DNA from: Argonema galeatum A003/A1 | Lineage (GTDB): Bacteria > Cyanobacteriota > Cyanobacteriia > Cyanobacteriales > Aerosakkonemataceae | Direction: 5' to 3' | DNA length: 64,000 nt | NCBI RefSeq assembly: GCF_023333595.1 | Contig: NZ_JAIQZM010000018.1 | Coordinates: forward strand, 62,001-126,000 | Shown here: in pieces, positions 1 to 8,761 of the stretch | Numbering within the stretch: the stretch's first letter is position 1 | How the letters are laid out: the number at the start of each line of letters is the position of its first letter | The notes under the pieces: generated by a model | The model's database searches: none | Told to the model about the DNA's origin: nothing | The model's input: only the letters and a program-made list of their open reading frames with translations | Translations under genes and position numbers: made by a program

Positions 1-106
1 CCTCGTCGAGATGGCGCTGAAACAGGGTTAGCAGTTCGCGATCGCTGCAATCGAACAGCGATTTGACTAAGGGATGATTGCTTTCAGGAAAATGAGGTAT
101 TTGCAC
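1..106 (-). CDS. Sigma-70-like RNA polymerase factor, N-terminus only (partial)
   Basis: A leftward open frame runs off the window edge, with a GTG start at 104-106. The 35 visible residues (for example HFPESNHPLVKSLF and ELLTLFQRH) resemble the N-terminus of a cyanobacterial sigma-70 family factor that I remember. No DNA-binding region is visible because the rest lies outside the window. The frame is too short to prove the call. The alternative is that only the open frame is real and the family is wrong. Confidence 0.5.
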   Translation of the reverse strand, partial: MQIPHFPESNHPLVKSLFDCSDRELLTLFQRHLDE

Positions 107-119
107 AATACTTTAACCG

Positions 120-429
120 CGTTAAATCTGTCCCTGCGATTAAATCCATACTACACCCATCAGGGAAAAAGGGGCTAGGGGCTAGGGAAGAGGGGCTAGG
201 GACTAGGGGCTAGGCTAGGGAAGAGGGAAGCTAGATGTTTCGTTGCTCCAACTCAAAGAAACCCGGTTACTCTCACTCCCCCACTCCCCCCACTCCTCCA
301 CTCCCCCACTCCCCTTGATAGAAGATTGATAGTAATGGTTTGGGCTTGATAGACTAGAAACACAGAAAATGATATGAGTTTCCTGACTCCCACGGTAGGT
401 GCGAGTAATTCTTCACCATTTGTAAGTTC
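120..429. repeat. Repeat-filled intergenic stretch (CTAGGGG and CCCCACT runs)
   Basis: No gene is visible. Positions about 170-235 are a degenerate tandem array of the heptamer GCTAGGG, and about 275-316 is a pyrimidine-rich array built on CCCCCACT. A degenerate half of the AGAAACCCGGTTTCT palindrome lies at about 257-272. The same CTAGGG array recurs at 1022-1060, 8569-8590, 11711-11733, 12610-12630, 17245-17305, 19998-20022 and 33060-33085. Confidence 0.7.
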
Positions 430-1026
430 ATGGTTATAGCAGCTAGCTTGATTCCCTCCCTGTATTCGTCCGCTCTCTTAGGATCTTTTTTGCCTTCCCT
501 GGCTCTGGATAGCTTGTTTTCCACCCAAGGAATCATGGTGATGCTGCTGGTAGCCTATGCAGGTGCCATGTGGATGTTCCTCACCAGTGCCCCGAAAGTC
601 TATACGATTATGGTGTCGGATCTGGACATCGCTCGGCAGTTATATGAAGGTCTGCTAGATCTACCAGCAGCAGAAGTGCCTTTGCACTACTACTACAATT
701 ACGAGCAAACCCTTGGTGCTACTAGCATCGACCCTCTGTATATGTCAGCTAGTCCCAGCTTCTCTGGCACCAAAGGATTGAACCCACCGGAGGGCCTTTG
801 GTATCAGTTAAAGAAGAATACGCAGTTGCACGTTATCTCTGGAGCTACTTTAGGCCAAAAAGATCGTCAGCGCCATGTTTGTTTCGATCGCGATTGTCTC
901 GAACAAGTGCTGATGAGAGTGCAAGTCCGAGGCTTGAAGCACAAAATCCGCACCGAAAAGCCTCTGCATTTTTTGCTCAAGGATTTAGAAGGTCGCGTGA
1001 TTGAAATGGCAGAAGTTTCTAGTTAG
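430..1026 (+). CDS. VOC/glyoxalase-like protein with N-terminal membrane anchor
   Basis: The 198-residue protein has a hydrophobic segment at about residues 34-53, then a domain starting VYTIMVSDLDIARQLYEGLL. That is the usual opening of vicinal-oxygen-chelate (glyoxalase/bleomycin-resistance) folds, and the RHVCFDRDCLEQVL and HFLLKDLEGRVIEM segments fit the second half. The substrate is unknown and I see no complete metal-binding set. The first ATG (430) has no ribosome site, whereas ATG 535 follows AAGGA by 4-5 bases, so the true start may be 535, giving a 163-residue protein. It stands alone and ends beside a CTAGGG repeat. Confidence 0.6.
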   Translation: MVIAASLIPSLYSSALLGSFLPSLALDSLFSTQGIMVMLLVAYAGAMWMFLTSAPKVYTIMVSDLDIARQLYEGLLDLPAAEVPLHYYYNYEQTLGATSIDPLYMSASPSFSGTKGLNPPEGLWYQLKKNTQLHVISGATLGQKDRQRHVCFDRDCLEQVLMRVQVRGLKHKIRTEKPLHFLLKDLEGRVIEMAEVSS

Positions 1027-1327
<301 letters not shown>

Positions 1328-2629
1328 CTAAATCGAATTTGGCAATAACTTTAGTCTTTTCCTACTCTTCTCTAGCATTTCTCTATCCAAGTTTCCTCTT
1401 TCTGACGCTTTCAGCAAGGCATACATAGCTTCGTAATATAAATCTTTATCGTAAGAGATTAGAAGCAAATCTACTCCAGCATTAATTGCTTTAACGGTAG
1501 CTAGTCCGAATCCATCTTTACTACCATAGACTGCCTGCATCCCAAAATCGTCTGTGATTAAAATACCATTGTGCTGCCAATTCTTTCTGATAATATCTGT
1601 AACTACCCGTTTGGAGAAGGATACTGGATGTTTGGGATCTACTGCCGTTAATTTAGCGTGTCCCAGCATTGTCAAAGCTTGAGAATTACTCATTACTTGA
1701 CGAAACGGCACCCAGTCATCATTGGTTAATTCATCGACTGAGGTAGGCAATTCTGCATCAGCAATATGTGTATCTGCACTAACTCTTCCTAATCCTGGAA
1801 AATGTTTAATTGTGCATCTAACTCGATATTCTTCCAAGGTTTTACAATACCACAAAGCTACCTTGGCAACCACTTCTTTATCTGCTGATATAGACCGCTG
1901 GTAAATTTTAGAATATTTATCATTTGGATTAATAATTCCTTTGTTTAAGTCTACTACAGGGGCAAAATTCAAATTAACTCCAATTTCAGCTAATTCTCTT
2001 CCCTGGGTTCGGGCATATTTAATAATTTCATCCTTTTTTAGATCTATATTTTTATCGTCAGCAACGATAGCTGAAAGTTGAGGCAATCTCGTCAGAGGTG
2101 GAGATAATCGAGATACCATACCGCCTTCTTGATCTGTCGCTATCCACAAAGGAGGTAAACCTTGACTTTGGCGAATATCTTGCAACGCTTTAATTTCTTG
2201 TTGGATATCTTGTTTTGTTTTATTTCTAATGTTTCTGGTGGTGATAAATACTCCACCTACGGCTCTTTTATAAACTAAGGTTTTGATTTCTTCAAAGTTT
2301 CTATAGCCGATGACAAAATGCTGACCCAATTTTTCTATTTTGTTGGCATCTGCATTTAATACAATGGATTTTGTCAAATTAAATTTGATTTCCAAAGCTA
2401 AGGCATGGGAGAGAGCAAGAGATGCGATCGCAAATATCAAAAAACTGCTAACTCGTCTCTTTTTTGCATATTTTCTACTCAAACCTCTGATTTCAGAAAG
2501 GATTAATCCCAAACCGAATATTATAATAGCCGAAAACGCTAAAACTCTCCAACTCGCCCAAAATGGCAATCTAAAATTGAAAGCAAATAATAAAATAATT
2601 ACGGCTAAAAATAATTTAACTATTTTCAT
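1328..2629 (-). CDS. Glycoside hydrolase family 3, NagZ-like beta-N-acetylhexosaminidase
   Basis: The 433-residue protein has two N-terminal hydrophobic segments (about 1-45) and another near 60-80, so the catalytic domain is probably membrane-anchored on the periplasmic side. It then shows the GH3/NagZ signatures DQEGGMVSRL, KHFPGLG, SADTHIAD (the His/Asp acid-base loop typical of NagZ) and LITDDFGMQAV, which carries the nucleophile Asp. NagZ enzymes remove N-acetylglucosamine from muropeptides during wall recycling; substrate specificity here is inferred. It begins 4 bases after the stop of the MuiA-like gene and is probably cotranscribed with it. Confidence 0.8.
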   Translation of the reverse strand: MKIVKLFLAVIILLFAFNFRLPFWASWRVLAFSAIIIFGLGLILSEIRGLSRKYAKKRRVSSFLIFAIASLALSHALALEIKFNLTKSIVLNADANKIEKLGQHFVIGYRNFEEIKTLVYKRAVGGVFITTRNIRNKTKQDIQQEIKALQDIRQSQGLPPLWIATDQEGGMVSRLSPPLTRLPQLSAIVADDKNIDLKKDEIIKYARTQGRELAEIGVNLNFAPVVDLNKGIINPNDKYSKIYQRSISADKEVVAKVALWYCKTLEEYRVRCTIKHFPGLGRVSADTHIADAELPTSVDELTNDDWVPFRQVMSNSQALTMLGHAKLTAVDPKHPVSFSKRVVTDIIRKNWQHNGILITDDFGMQAVYGSKDGFGLATVKAINAGVDLLLISYDKDLYYEAMYALLKASERGNLDREMLEKSRKRLKLLPNSI

Positions 2630-2633
2630 AATA

Positions 2634-4220
2634 CTACTCTAAGCTCACTACAGTTATCTCAACAGGATGCTCAATGGTAAACTGATAATATATTTCCTTT
2701 TTGCCCTGGCGTTTAGATTGGCGCGGTAGTGTAATTAACCATTCTAGCTGACCCATTTCACCCAGATGGATTTCTGGACGAGTGCTGAAGAGATGGACTT
2801 TAATTTGTTCGTCGCGACTGACTGGTAGTTGTTCGATTAGTCTCAGTGTAGTTTTTTTACTGCGTAAGTTAGCGATCGCTAGCTTATACCCATAGGTTGT
2901 GCGGCGATAGTTACCTATCAATTGTACTTCACGCTCCACCAAATCGCGATCGATTTTTAAACTTTCGTCAATACCTAAGTTAAGTTTAAACTGTTGACCC
3001 GGTGCAATGTTTTCCATTTGGGTAGTGCCTACAAGGGAGCGCTCGCAAAAAATGTTAGCTTTACCGGGTAGCAAAGTTACACCATTTGTGTTATTCGTAA
3101 CCGTTGCTTCAAGGTAGGCGAAACTAATTAACCTTGGTACTGCAACATATTCAATTCGACAAGGATAATCGTCGTTAAAAATCATTACTTTATGCGCCGC
3201 ACCATTACTTGAAATATCGCTGTCTCGATCTAGCGGAAATGTTACCGCAGCGTCAGATTTAATTGCTTGTCCCACCACTTTTTGCGCTGAGAGAAAATCT
3301 TGTTTCTTGGTAGTATCGTTTTCCTCTGCCAGTAAAGCTTCTAATTCAGCAAAAGCATCATCACTCTGGGGAAGCTGGTTATTTTTTCTACCGCTAACGT
3401 ACCAAGGTTCAAGTTTGGGAGGTAGGGTATTTGAAGTTGGTTTGGCAGTGGAAAGTGTGAGTTTTACTCCAGTCCAATCTTCGCCTGTTTTTTGCCTAAT
3501 TTCAGCTAGCAGGGAAATATTAATGCGATCCCTATTGCTGCTAGTTCGCAAGTCGTAAAGCGGTGTCCACCCAGCGCGACTTACTAGGTAAGAAATTTCT
3601 AGTTCAAAATCTCCTGGACTTGCTGGCCCGATCGCGACGATAACGCTATGACTGGTATAACTTTCTTTGCAAGGGGATAGCTGGATTTGCTTGAGTTGTT
3701 GGCGAAGTATTTCTAATTGTTTGTCTAAGTCGCGTACCTGCCTTTCCCGCAATGCGATCGCACTCGCATACTCTGCGTACTGCTGTCCCAAAAACTTCAG
3801 TAACTCCCCAATATCATCCAGGTTTATCTGTGCGGGTGCAAGTAATCCCGAAAAGCCTTCTAATGACTTTTCACTTAAACCTTGCACGAAATTTCGTTGC
3901 AATTGTGCAGCTTCCAATTGATCTTGAATACTGCGTTTTTGCAACTCAACCTGGCGAATTTGTCTACTCAGCAGTGATATTTTCTCTGCAAATGCTTCAG
4001 TAGCAAATATAGTTTCTGTCCGCACTCCTAATAATCGCACCGCTAACTTACCTGCACCTCTAACCCTAACTGAATCGGTTTGGATAGTTAATGGCAATTC
4101 TGCAATTATTAATTCTTTTTCCTCACCAGTTAGCGCCGCTGTGCCGCGCCTGGTAACCTGTGCTTGGTTGGTGTAGATTGTTACTTCTGAGATGCGTGTA
4201 TTGATTATCTGAGTAGTCAT
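2634..4220 (-). CDS. MuiA family protein (DUF4140/DUF4139)
   Basis: The 528-residue protein starts with the beta-strand opening ISEVTIYTNQAQVTRRG typical of DUF4140. A coiled coil follows (about residues 75-185), then a C-terminal beta-rich DUF4139 domain with LEISYLVSRAGWTPLYDLR. The family is named after a mucoidy inhibitor and its biochemical role is not known. No signal peptide is visible, so it is probably cytoplasmic. It is the first gene of a two-gene leftward unit with the GH3 hydrolase, 4 bases apart, which hints at a cell-envelope role. Confidence 0.8.
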   Translation of the reverse strand: MTTQIINTRISEVTIYTNQAQVTRRGTAALTGEEKELIIAELPLTIQTDSVRVRGAGKLAVRLLGVRTETIFATEAFAEKISLLSRQIRQVELQKRSIQDQLEAAQLQRNFVQGLSEKSLEGFSGLLAPAQINLDDIGELLKFLGQQYAEYASAIALRERQVRDLDKQLEILRQQLKQIQLSPCKESYTSHSVIVAIGPASPGDFELEISYLVSRAGWTPLYDLRTSSNRDRINISLLAEIRQKTGEDWTGVKLTLSTAKPTSNTLPPKLEPWYVSGRKNNQLPQSDDAFAELEALLAEENDTTKKQDFLSAQKVVGQAIKSDAAVTFPLDRDSDISSNGAAHKVMIFNDDYPCRIEYVAVPRLISFAYLEATVTNNTNGVTLLPGKANIFCERSLVGTTQMENIAPGQQFKLNLGIDESLKIDRDLVEREVQLIGNYRRTTYGYKLAIANLRSKKTTLRLIEQLPVSRDEQIKVHLFSTRPEIHLGEMGQLEWLITLPRQSKRQGKKEIYYQFTIEHPVEITVVSLE

Positions 4221-4348
4221 TAGTCATTTAGTTCGTGGTTCATAGTTCATTGTTCATAGTATTGAAGATTAAACGGCTACCACTCTAAGCCGGGACAGTG
4301 GAACCCCACCCCCAGCCCCTCTCCGCAACAGGGAGGGGAGTATTTCTT

Positions 4349-4376
4349 CCCCCCTCTCCGAGGTCGGAGAGGGGGG
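4349..4376 (-). terminator. GC-rich hairpin, repeat-family member, downstream of the M48 gene
   Basis: A perfect 12-bp stem (4349-4360 with 4365-4376) closes a 4-base loop. It lies 18 bases past the stop of the leftward peptidase gene, so it could end that transcript. The same hairpin family occurs past two other leftward genes (about 40631-40665 and 41946-41973). No long T run follows, so a repeat element is the alternative. Confidence 0.5.
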
Positions 4377-4394
4377 TTAGGGGGGTGAGGTTGT

Positions 4395-5363
4395 TTACTC
4401 AGGCTTTCTTTTATAGCGATCGATTTCTCGTTGCAATTCTTCAATTTGACGCCGCAACTCGTCTACTTGATTGTGTGGCGTTTCTGATTGAACGTCAACA
4501 GATCCCTCAGCGGCAGATTGTTGATAATTGCCGTTGCGGATTTGGCGATATTCTTCTGAAAGTGACCACTGGCGGATGTGACTAATGCGTTCTACCAAAA
4601 AGGGATGACTTAAGAATACCCCTTGAGCAAAGTTATTATAAAGGAGAAATTTATACACTTGATTCAATCCGTCTTGATCGAGGTCTTGATATTTTTCAGA
4701 TTGACGGATAAATTCATCCAAACTGCATTCATTGTTATACTTGGCACTGCCGCCAGCAAGTTTCATCATCGATCGCAAGACTGGATTGATGTCATCCATC
4801 ACCAATAAAGCGGCCCGATCTGCTGATAATTCAGAACGTCGCTTCCATTCATAAAAGGCATAAATTAAACCTCTGCCGATGATATTGCCTAAGCCAAGAG
4901 TTAAATCGCCGAGAAAAGATACCGTAGCGATCGCCCAAATTCCCATCTGAGATAGAGTGGTGTGACCGCATTTAATATGTCCTAATTCATGGGCTATAAC
5001 CGCTCGCAATTCAGCTTCGCTCATTAAATCTAACAGAGCAGAATTTAGTACGATCGAGGGACGTTCTTGTCCCATAGCATAAGCATTGGATAAAGGATGC
5101 TGACTAACAAACAAAGATGGTTCTGGATAAATATCTAGATCTCGCAAAGATTCGCGAAATATCTGATAAATTGTCGAATACTGGCGGGGGCCGACTTCAA
5201 TGCTGTTGCCCATATTATAGATGAATTGAGGGCGTTCGGCGAAGAATTCTACAAATTTGCGGGCGGCGATATCGAAGCCTGGTAAGCTGCGTAAGGTTTC
5301 CTCGGCTTCGCGATCGAGCGGATGGCGGAAGGCTTCGCTGGAGATTCCTTTATAAGTCGGCAT
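4395..5363 (-). CDS. M48 family zinc metallopeptidase
   Basis: The 322-residue protein carries the HELGH zinc motif at about residue 124 (VIAHELGHIKCGH) and the downstream glutamate in ELSADRAAL. This is the M48 (Ste24/HtpX) arrangement. The segment before the motif (NAYAMGQERPSIVLNSALLDLM) is also typical of M48. One or two hydrophobic stretches follow the HELGH site (about 133-165). The last 30 residues form a charged coiled coil (DELRRQIEELQREIDRY). The role is probably turnover of membrane or misfolded proteins; the substrate is unknown. It follows the DUF262 triad by 104 bases but is not obviously part of it. Confidence 0.85.
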   Translation of the reverse strand: MPTYKGISSEAFRHPLDREAEETLRSLPGFDIAARKFVEFFAERPQFIYNMGNSIEVGPRQYSTIYQIFRESLRDLDIYPEPSLFVSQHPLSNAYAMGQERPSIVLNSALLDLMSEAELRAVIAHELGHIKCGHTTLSQMGIWAIATVSFLGDLTLGLGNIIGRGLIYAFYEWKRRSELSADRAALLVMDDINPVLRSMMKLAGGSAKYNNECSLDEFIRQSEKYQDLDQDGLNQVYKFLLYNNFAQGVFLSHPFLVERISHIRQWSLSEEYRQIRNGNYQQSAAEGSVDVQSETPHNQVDELRRQIEELQREIDRYKRKPE

Positions 5364-5467
5364 GGTGGGGGTTCTGGTTGGTATAGGGAAAACCTATATT
5401 TATTATCGTGTAGGGAAGAGTGCGATCGCACCCCCTCCTCGCCCAAACTGGCGATATTTCCTATCCC

Positions 5468-6223
5468 TTAAGCTTCGCCCAAATCTTGCACCTGTTTCAA
5501 AACTTTAGAAGGTACTTCATTGCGATCGATAGGGTATCCATGAAAACCATCAGCACCGTCTGGTTGAAATTCATAAAATTTTCCCTCATGGTAACCGTAG
5601 ATTTGTTTTCCGCTTACAATTCCTTTATCTAAAACTTTCTGAGCTATTTCATCATTCAAATCCATTAAAGTACCCCAACCACCAGGAGCGTGCTTAGGAC
5701 TAGGTACATACCGTAGACGAAGCTTGCTGGCTTGACTTACGGTAGTCAAATTCGGAATATTTTTATCTTCATATATCTCTCCATTACTACTGAACCTAAC
5801 CTGAATTTCTTCACAAGCAAATTCAGCTGCATTTTGTAAACTGATTAAACTACCATTTAAATGGGCTGCTCCTGCCAAAGAACTCTCAGAAACATCTCGT
5901 TGATTGAAGTAGCATTCACAGTAATCTAGTAATTCATTTAAAGTTCTATCTATGAAAAAGCCATTATTGCTGATAATCCTAAGCAACAAGTCAGCAATTT
6001 TTTGCTCCTTGGGAGATTTTAATTTTTCATATATCCACTGCTTAACGCTATAGTCAACCGATAGCTTACAGTTAGCAAAGCTGCTATGGCTTTGGATGGG
6101 ATTGTCACCTCTAATTGGTTCTAACTCAACAATCAAATTCACTAAAGTTTTTATTATATCATCTGCATCATACTTGGTTTCTGCCTGTCCAATAAAAGAC
6201 AGTTCATTAATCAGGAAGTGCAT
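5468..6223 (-). CDS. Unrecognised third gene of the DUF262/ATPase module
   Basis: I do not recognise this 251-residue protein. It has no signal peptide or membrane segment. The N-terminal 110 residues look helical. The C-terminus (about 190-245) has a compact pattern, KQIYGYHEGKFYEFQP followed by GYP and EVP, that reminds me of C-terminal domains in polymorphic toxins or their partners, but I cannot name one. Its start codon directly abuts the stop of the upstream ATPase gene, so it is translationally coupled third in a three-gene unit. By position it could be the effector or the immunity/sensor component. Confidence 0.7.
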   Translation of the reverse strand: MHFLINELSFIGQAETKYDADDIIKTLVNLIVELEPIRGDNPIQSHSSFANCKLSVDYSVKQWIYEKLKSPKEQKIADLLLRIISNNGFFIDRTLNELLDYCECYFNQRDVSESSLAGAAHLNGSLISLQNAAEFACEEIQVRFSSNGEIYEDKNIPNLTTVSQASKLRLRYVPSPKHAPGGWGTLMDLNDEIAQKVLDKGIVSGKQIYGYHEGKFYEFQPDGADGFHGYPIDRNEVPSKVLKQVQDLGEA

Positions 6224-7318
6224 TTATAGCAACTCCATTAAATCTTGTTGGGCTTGATCGAAAAACCCATTAGGCCAAGAATTTATTCTGCCGTCGCGAT
6301 CGATTCGTGGTGACAATACCTCAGTTACAATTGGCCTTTCTTTCTCTTGTCGCTGAAAGAAGTGTAATTGAACATCTTTCGGGTCAATTTTTCCACCATG
6401 AACAGCAAGACGAATCCCATTTAGAACATGATCGCTATGAGTTTCTATGACAATTTGAACGCCACAGCTTGCAGCAATAGCCAACAAACGACCCATTTGT
6501 GATTGCCCTTTTGGATGTAAATGTGCTTCTGGATTTTCAATTATAATTAGTGTGCCTGGTTCAGATGCAAGCACCGCTACAATAATTGGTAAGGTGTAGC
6601 TAATTCCAAACCCAACATTGGTTGCCCGATAAGGGTTACTATCTCCATAAGAATATTGAAAACTCATTAGATCTATATCTGGCTTTGAAGCAATTTTGAG
6701 GCGTGTACCTGGACTGACTTCTCCTATCCATGCTTCGACTTGGTTAACCAACTTCGATGACTTTGCTCTTGGATGGCTTAGATTAGAATTGGGAATATCT
6801 TTATCTCCATAAATTGAAAGGAAGTGTGCAGTATACTCACCTCTAGTGCCAATTTGCTCAAGTCGTTGCACTTGATAATCTGACATTTCATTAAAAGTTC
6901 GTGGCCCTATCCGTTCTGCTTGAAGGTAGTGGAATTTATTAGTGAAAAGGCTTAATTGATAAACGTCCTGGGGAATGGATGATGAGGCAAGATTCAATAC
7001 ATCTACTTCTCGATCGTAGTTAAAACGCCATATTCTCTCTGTGCCATTTTCCCAAATAATATCAAAACCGATTTCTTCTTTATTGGCTCCTTCAAAAATT
7101 GCATCTTTTGCCGTACCAATACAAACCAATTCACCATTTAGCGCCAAACCTATATTTGGCAATAAACCCTGTTGGTAAGATTGACGCAGCAACAGCAAAG
7201 ATTGAAGAACAGAAGATTTTCCACTACTATTTAGGCCAGAAAGAAGGGTGATATGTCTAAATTCAAGAAATTGATTTTTAAAAGGTTTAAAGTTGGTCAA
7301 TTGTAGAGAATTTATCAT
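6224..7318 (-). CDS. RecF/OLD-like AAA ATPase with C-terminal DUF3696
   Basis: The 364-residue protein opens with INSLQLTNFKPFKNQ, the SMC/RecF-type N-terminal strand. Walker A GLNSSGKSS sits at about residues 29-37, Walker B LIIIENPEAHLHP at about 250-262, then a switch region IVIETHSDHVLNGIR. The final part (DVQLHFFQRQ to SWPNGFFDQA) matches DUF3696. Such ATPases occur in many phage-defence modules as DNA- or signal-sensing motors. It overlaps the DUF262 gene by 4 bases and abuts the third gene, which implies one transcript. Confidence 0.85.
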   Translation of the reverse strand: MINSLQLTNFKPFKNQFLEFRHITLLSGLNSSGKSSVLQSLLLLRQSYQQGLLPNIGLALNGELVCIGTAKDAIFEGANKEEIGFDIIWENGTERIWRFNYDREVDVLNLASSSIPQDVYQLSLFTNKFHYLQAERIGPRTFNEMSDYQVQRLEQIGTRGEYTAHFLSIYGDKDIPNSNLSHPRAKSSKLVNQVEAWIGEVSPGTRLKIASKPDIDLMSFQYSYGDSNPYRATNVGFGISYTLPIIVAVLASEPGTLIIIENPEAHLHPKGQSQMGRLLAIAASCGVQIVIETHSDHVLNGIRLAVHGGKIDPKDVQLHFFQRQEKERPIVTEVLSPRIDRDGRINSWPNGFFDQAQQDLMELL

Positions 7319-8457
7319 TGTAATACTTCCTTAATTATCCTTTCAATTGTACTAAATCGATACTCTACCTTGTTAGCTGCCTGAGATATAGATACAAGAA
7401 ATTCATTATCATTATCTACGCAATTAATAAATTTTTCAACCAATTCTTTCTTTTTAAATTTTAATATTTCAATCTCTTGCTCGCTGAGACAGCTAAGATT
7501 AACTGACCAAGCTTCAAATAATGATTTGTTAACAGGATATTTTTTTGTGGTTTTGTTCGATATCTTACGAAAAGCATTTTCTCCGAAAATTTCCAAAGCA
7601 TTAATCATTGTTTTTTTGAAAATAAATTCTATATCTTTTAAACCTTCTTCTGATAATTTGTTAGCTTTAAATAAAGCTTTATTTAGAAATGAATCCCTCG
7701 TTTCATCTTTATATTTTTTGTAAGAAGTTAGCTTAAAAGCTAAAAAACCAATTACAAACTCCCGATCGTCCATGCGCTTTTCACGGAAATCACTAATTTT
7801 AATAACTTTCCGAAATTCTTGTAATTTTGCCATATTAGCTAAGAATTTGGTTGCTTTTCCAGGGTTGAGAGCATGGCGTAGTTCTTGAGGAGAAAGAGGT
7901 ACACCGCCTGTATTAATCCTTTTAAAAATATTGTACTTAACTTCAATAGGCGTGCCTTTTTCAATTGCATATACTGTAACTTGAGTTTCTAATATCCGGC
8001 GCTGGTATCTACGCTCTAGTTCATCATAAGTTTTGCCGTTAAGTTCAGTTAGGTATTCTAATCCACTTAGTCTAAGTCTTTTGTCGCTCTTATCGTTGAT
8101 AAATTGGTTTAGGGCTGATAGCCGCTGTAAACCATCTACAACCAACCAATTATCTTCATTAGTAGCATCTATGTAAAAGGCTGGTAGCGGAATCCGAATC
8201 AGAATAGACTCAATCAATTGGCTTTTAGCGTCGGGATTCCATATATTCGCTTGACGTTGAAAATCAGGGGCTAAATCAAGGGCTTCTTCATCAATTCGTC
8301 TTAGTAATTGCTCAATAGTTGGTTCCCTAGTATCAATGTTAATTTTTTCAGGATCGTAGCTAAAAGTAGCTTTTTCGTATTGTTCTTCATCATTGTCTAC
8401 TTCATCTGAATTATCTTCTTCAAGCAATTCTGCGTTTTTATTATTTAGCTGTGTCAC
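7315..8457 (-). CDS. DUF262 domain protein
   Basis: The 380-residue protein has an acidic N-terminus (about 1-40) and then a DUF262 domain. The diagnostic stretches are QLLRRIDEEALDLAPDFQRQ, SILIRIPLPAFYID and VVDGLQRLSALNQF; the last is the DGQQR motif with Leu in the third position. DUF262 is a ParB/Srx-like fold found in GmrSD, BrxU and SspE-type defence nucleases. No HNH (DUF1524) motif is visible in the C-terminal half, which is lysine-rich and helical, so this is not a full GmrSD. It is the first gene of the leftward triad. Confidence 0.85.
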   Translation of the reverse strand: MTQLNNKNAELLEEDNSDEVDNDEEQYEKATFSYDPEKINIDTREPTIEQLLRRIDEEALDLAPDFQRQANIWNPDAKSQLIESILIRIPLPAFYIDATNEDNWLVVDGLQRLSALNQFINDKSDKRLRLSGLEYLTELNGKTYDELERRYQRRILETQVTVYAIEKGTPIEVKYNIFKRINTGGVPLSPQELRHALNPGKATKFLANMAKLQEFRKVIKISDFREKRMDDREFVIGFLAFKLTSYKKYKDETRDSFLNKALFKANKLSEEGLKDIEFIFKKTMINALEIFGENAFRKISNKTTKKYPVNKSLFEAWSVNLSCLSEQEIEILKFKKKELVEKFINCVDNDNEFLVSISQAANKVEYRFSTIERIIKEVLQ

Positions 8458-8761
8458 GATGGGTACTCCTTAGCCTTAAATTCGGTTCAGCCCCCTGCTG
8501 GTAATGCTTAGTGATAATAGATTACCAAACTAAGGTTTTATGGGATGTTCCGATCGTATTGTACTATAGCTAGGGACTAGGGACTAGGGTTTCAGGAATT
8601 AAAAACGTCCTAACTGCCTTGGCGGTTGCTATACTATCTCGCTCTCGTTGGACAGATGGACACGAAAGAAGCCCGATCGCATTCCCCCCGCCCAACAAAA
8701 GCAAAACGCCCCAAACTCATGCCTGAATTTGAAGCGCTTTGTCATCTCAAACGAAAATCGA
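8458..8761. repeat. Intergenic stretch containing a short mobile-repeat copy
   Basis: No gene is seen. Positions 8565-8633 are a copy of the TATAGC...GCTATA element: TATAGCTAGGGACTAGGG, then TTTCAGGAATT, then a GCC-TTGGCGGTT palindrome and GCTATA. The rest is plain sequence upstream of the DUF262 module and downstream of the tyrosinase gene. Confidence 0.65.
8565..8633. mobile_element. MITE-like element, copy A (TATAGC...GCTATA)
   Basis: A 69-base copy: TATAGC end, CTAGGGACTAGGG run, TTTCAGGAATT, then CTGCCTTGGCGGTT and a GCTATA end. Copies B (17241-17373), C (19845-20027) and D (32991-33092) have the same parts, with C and D inverted relative to A and B. Confidence 0.7.

Noticed and set aside
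4298-4585. Open frame crossing the GC hairpin and M48 3' end
   Set aside because: It begins in the hairpin repeat and runs opposite the peptidase coding sequence.
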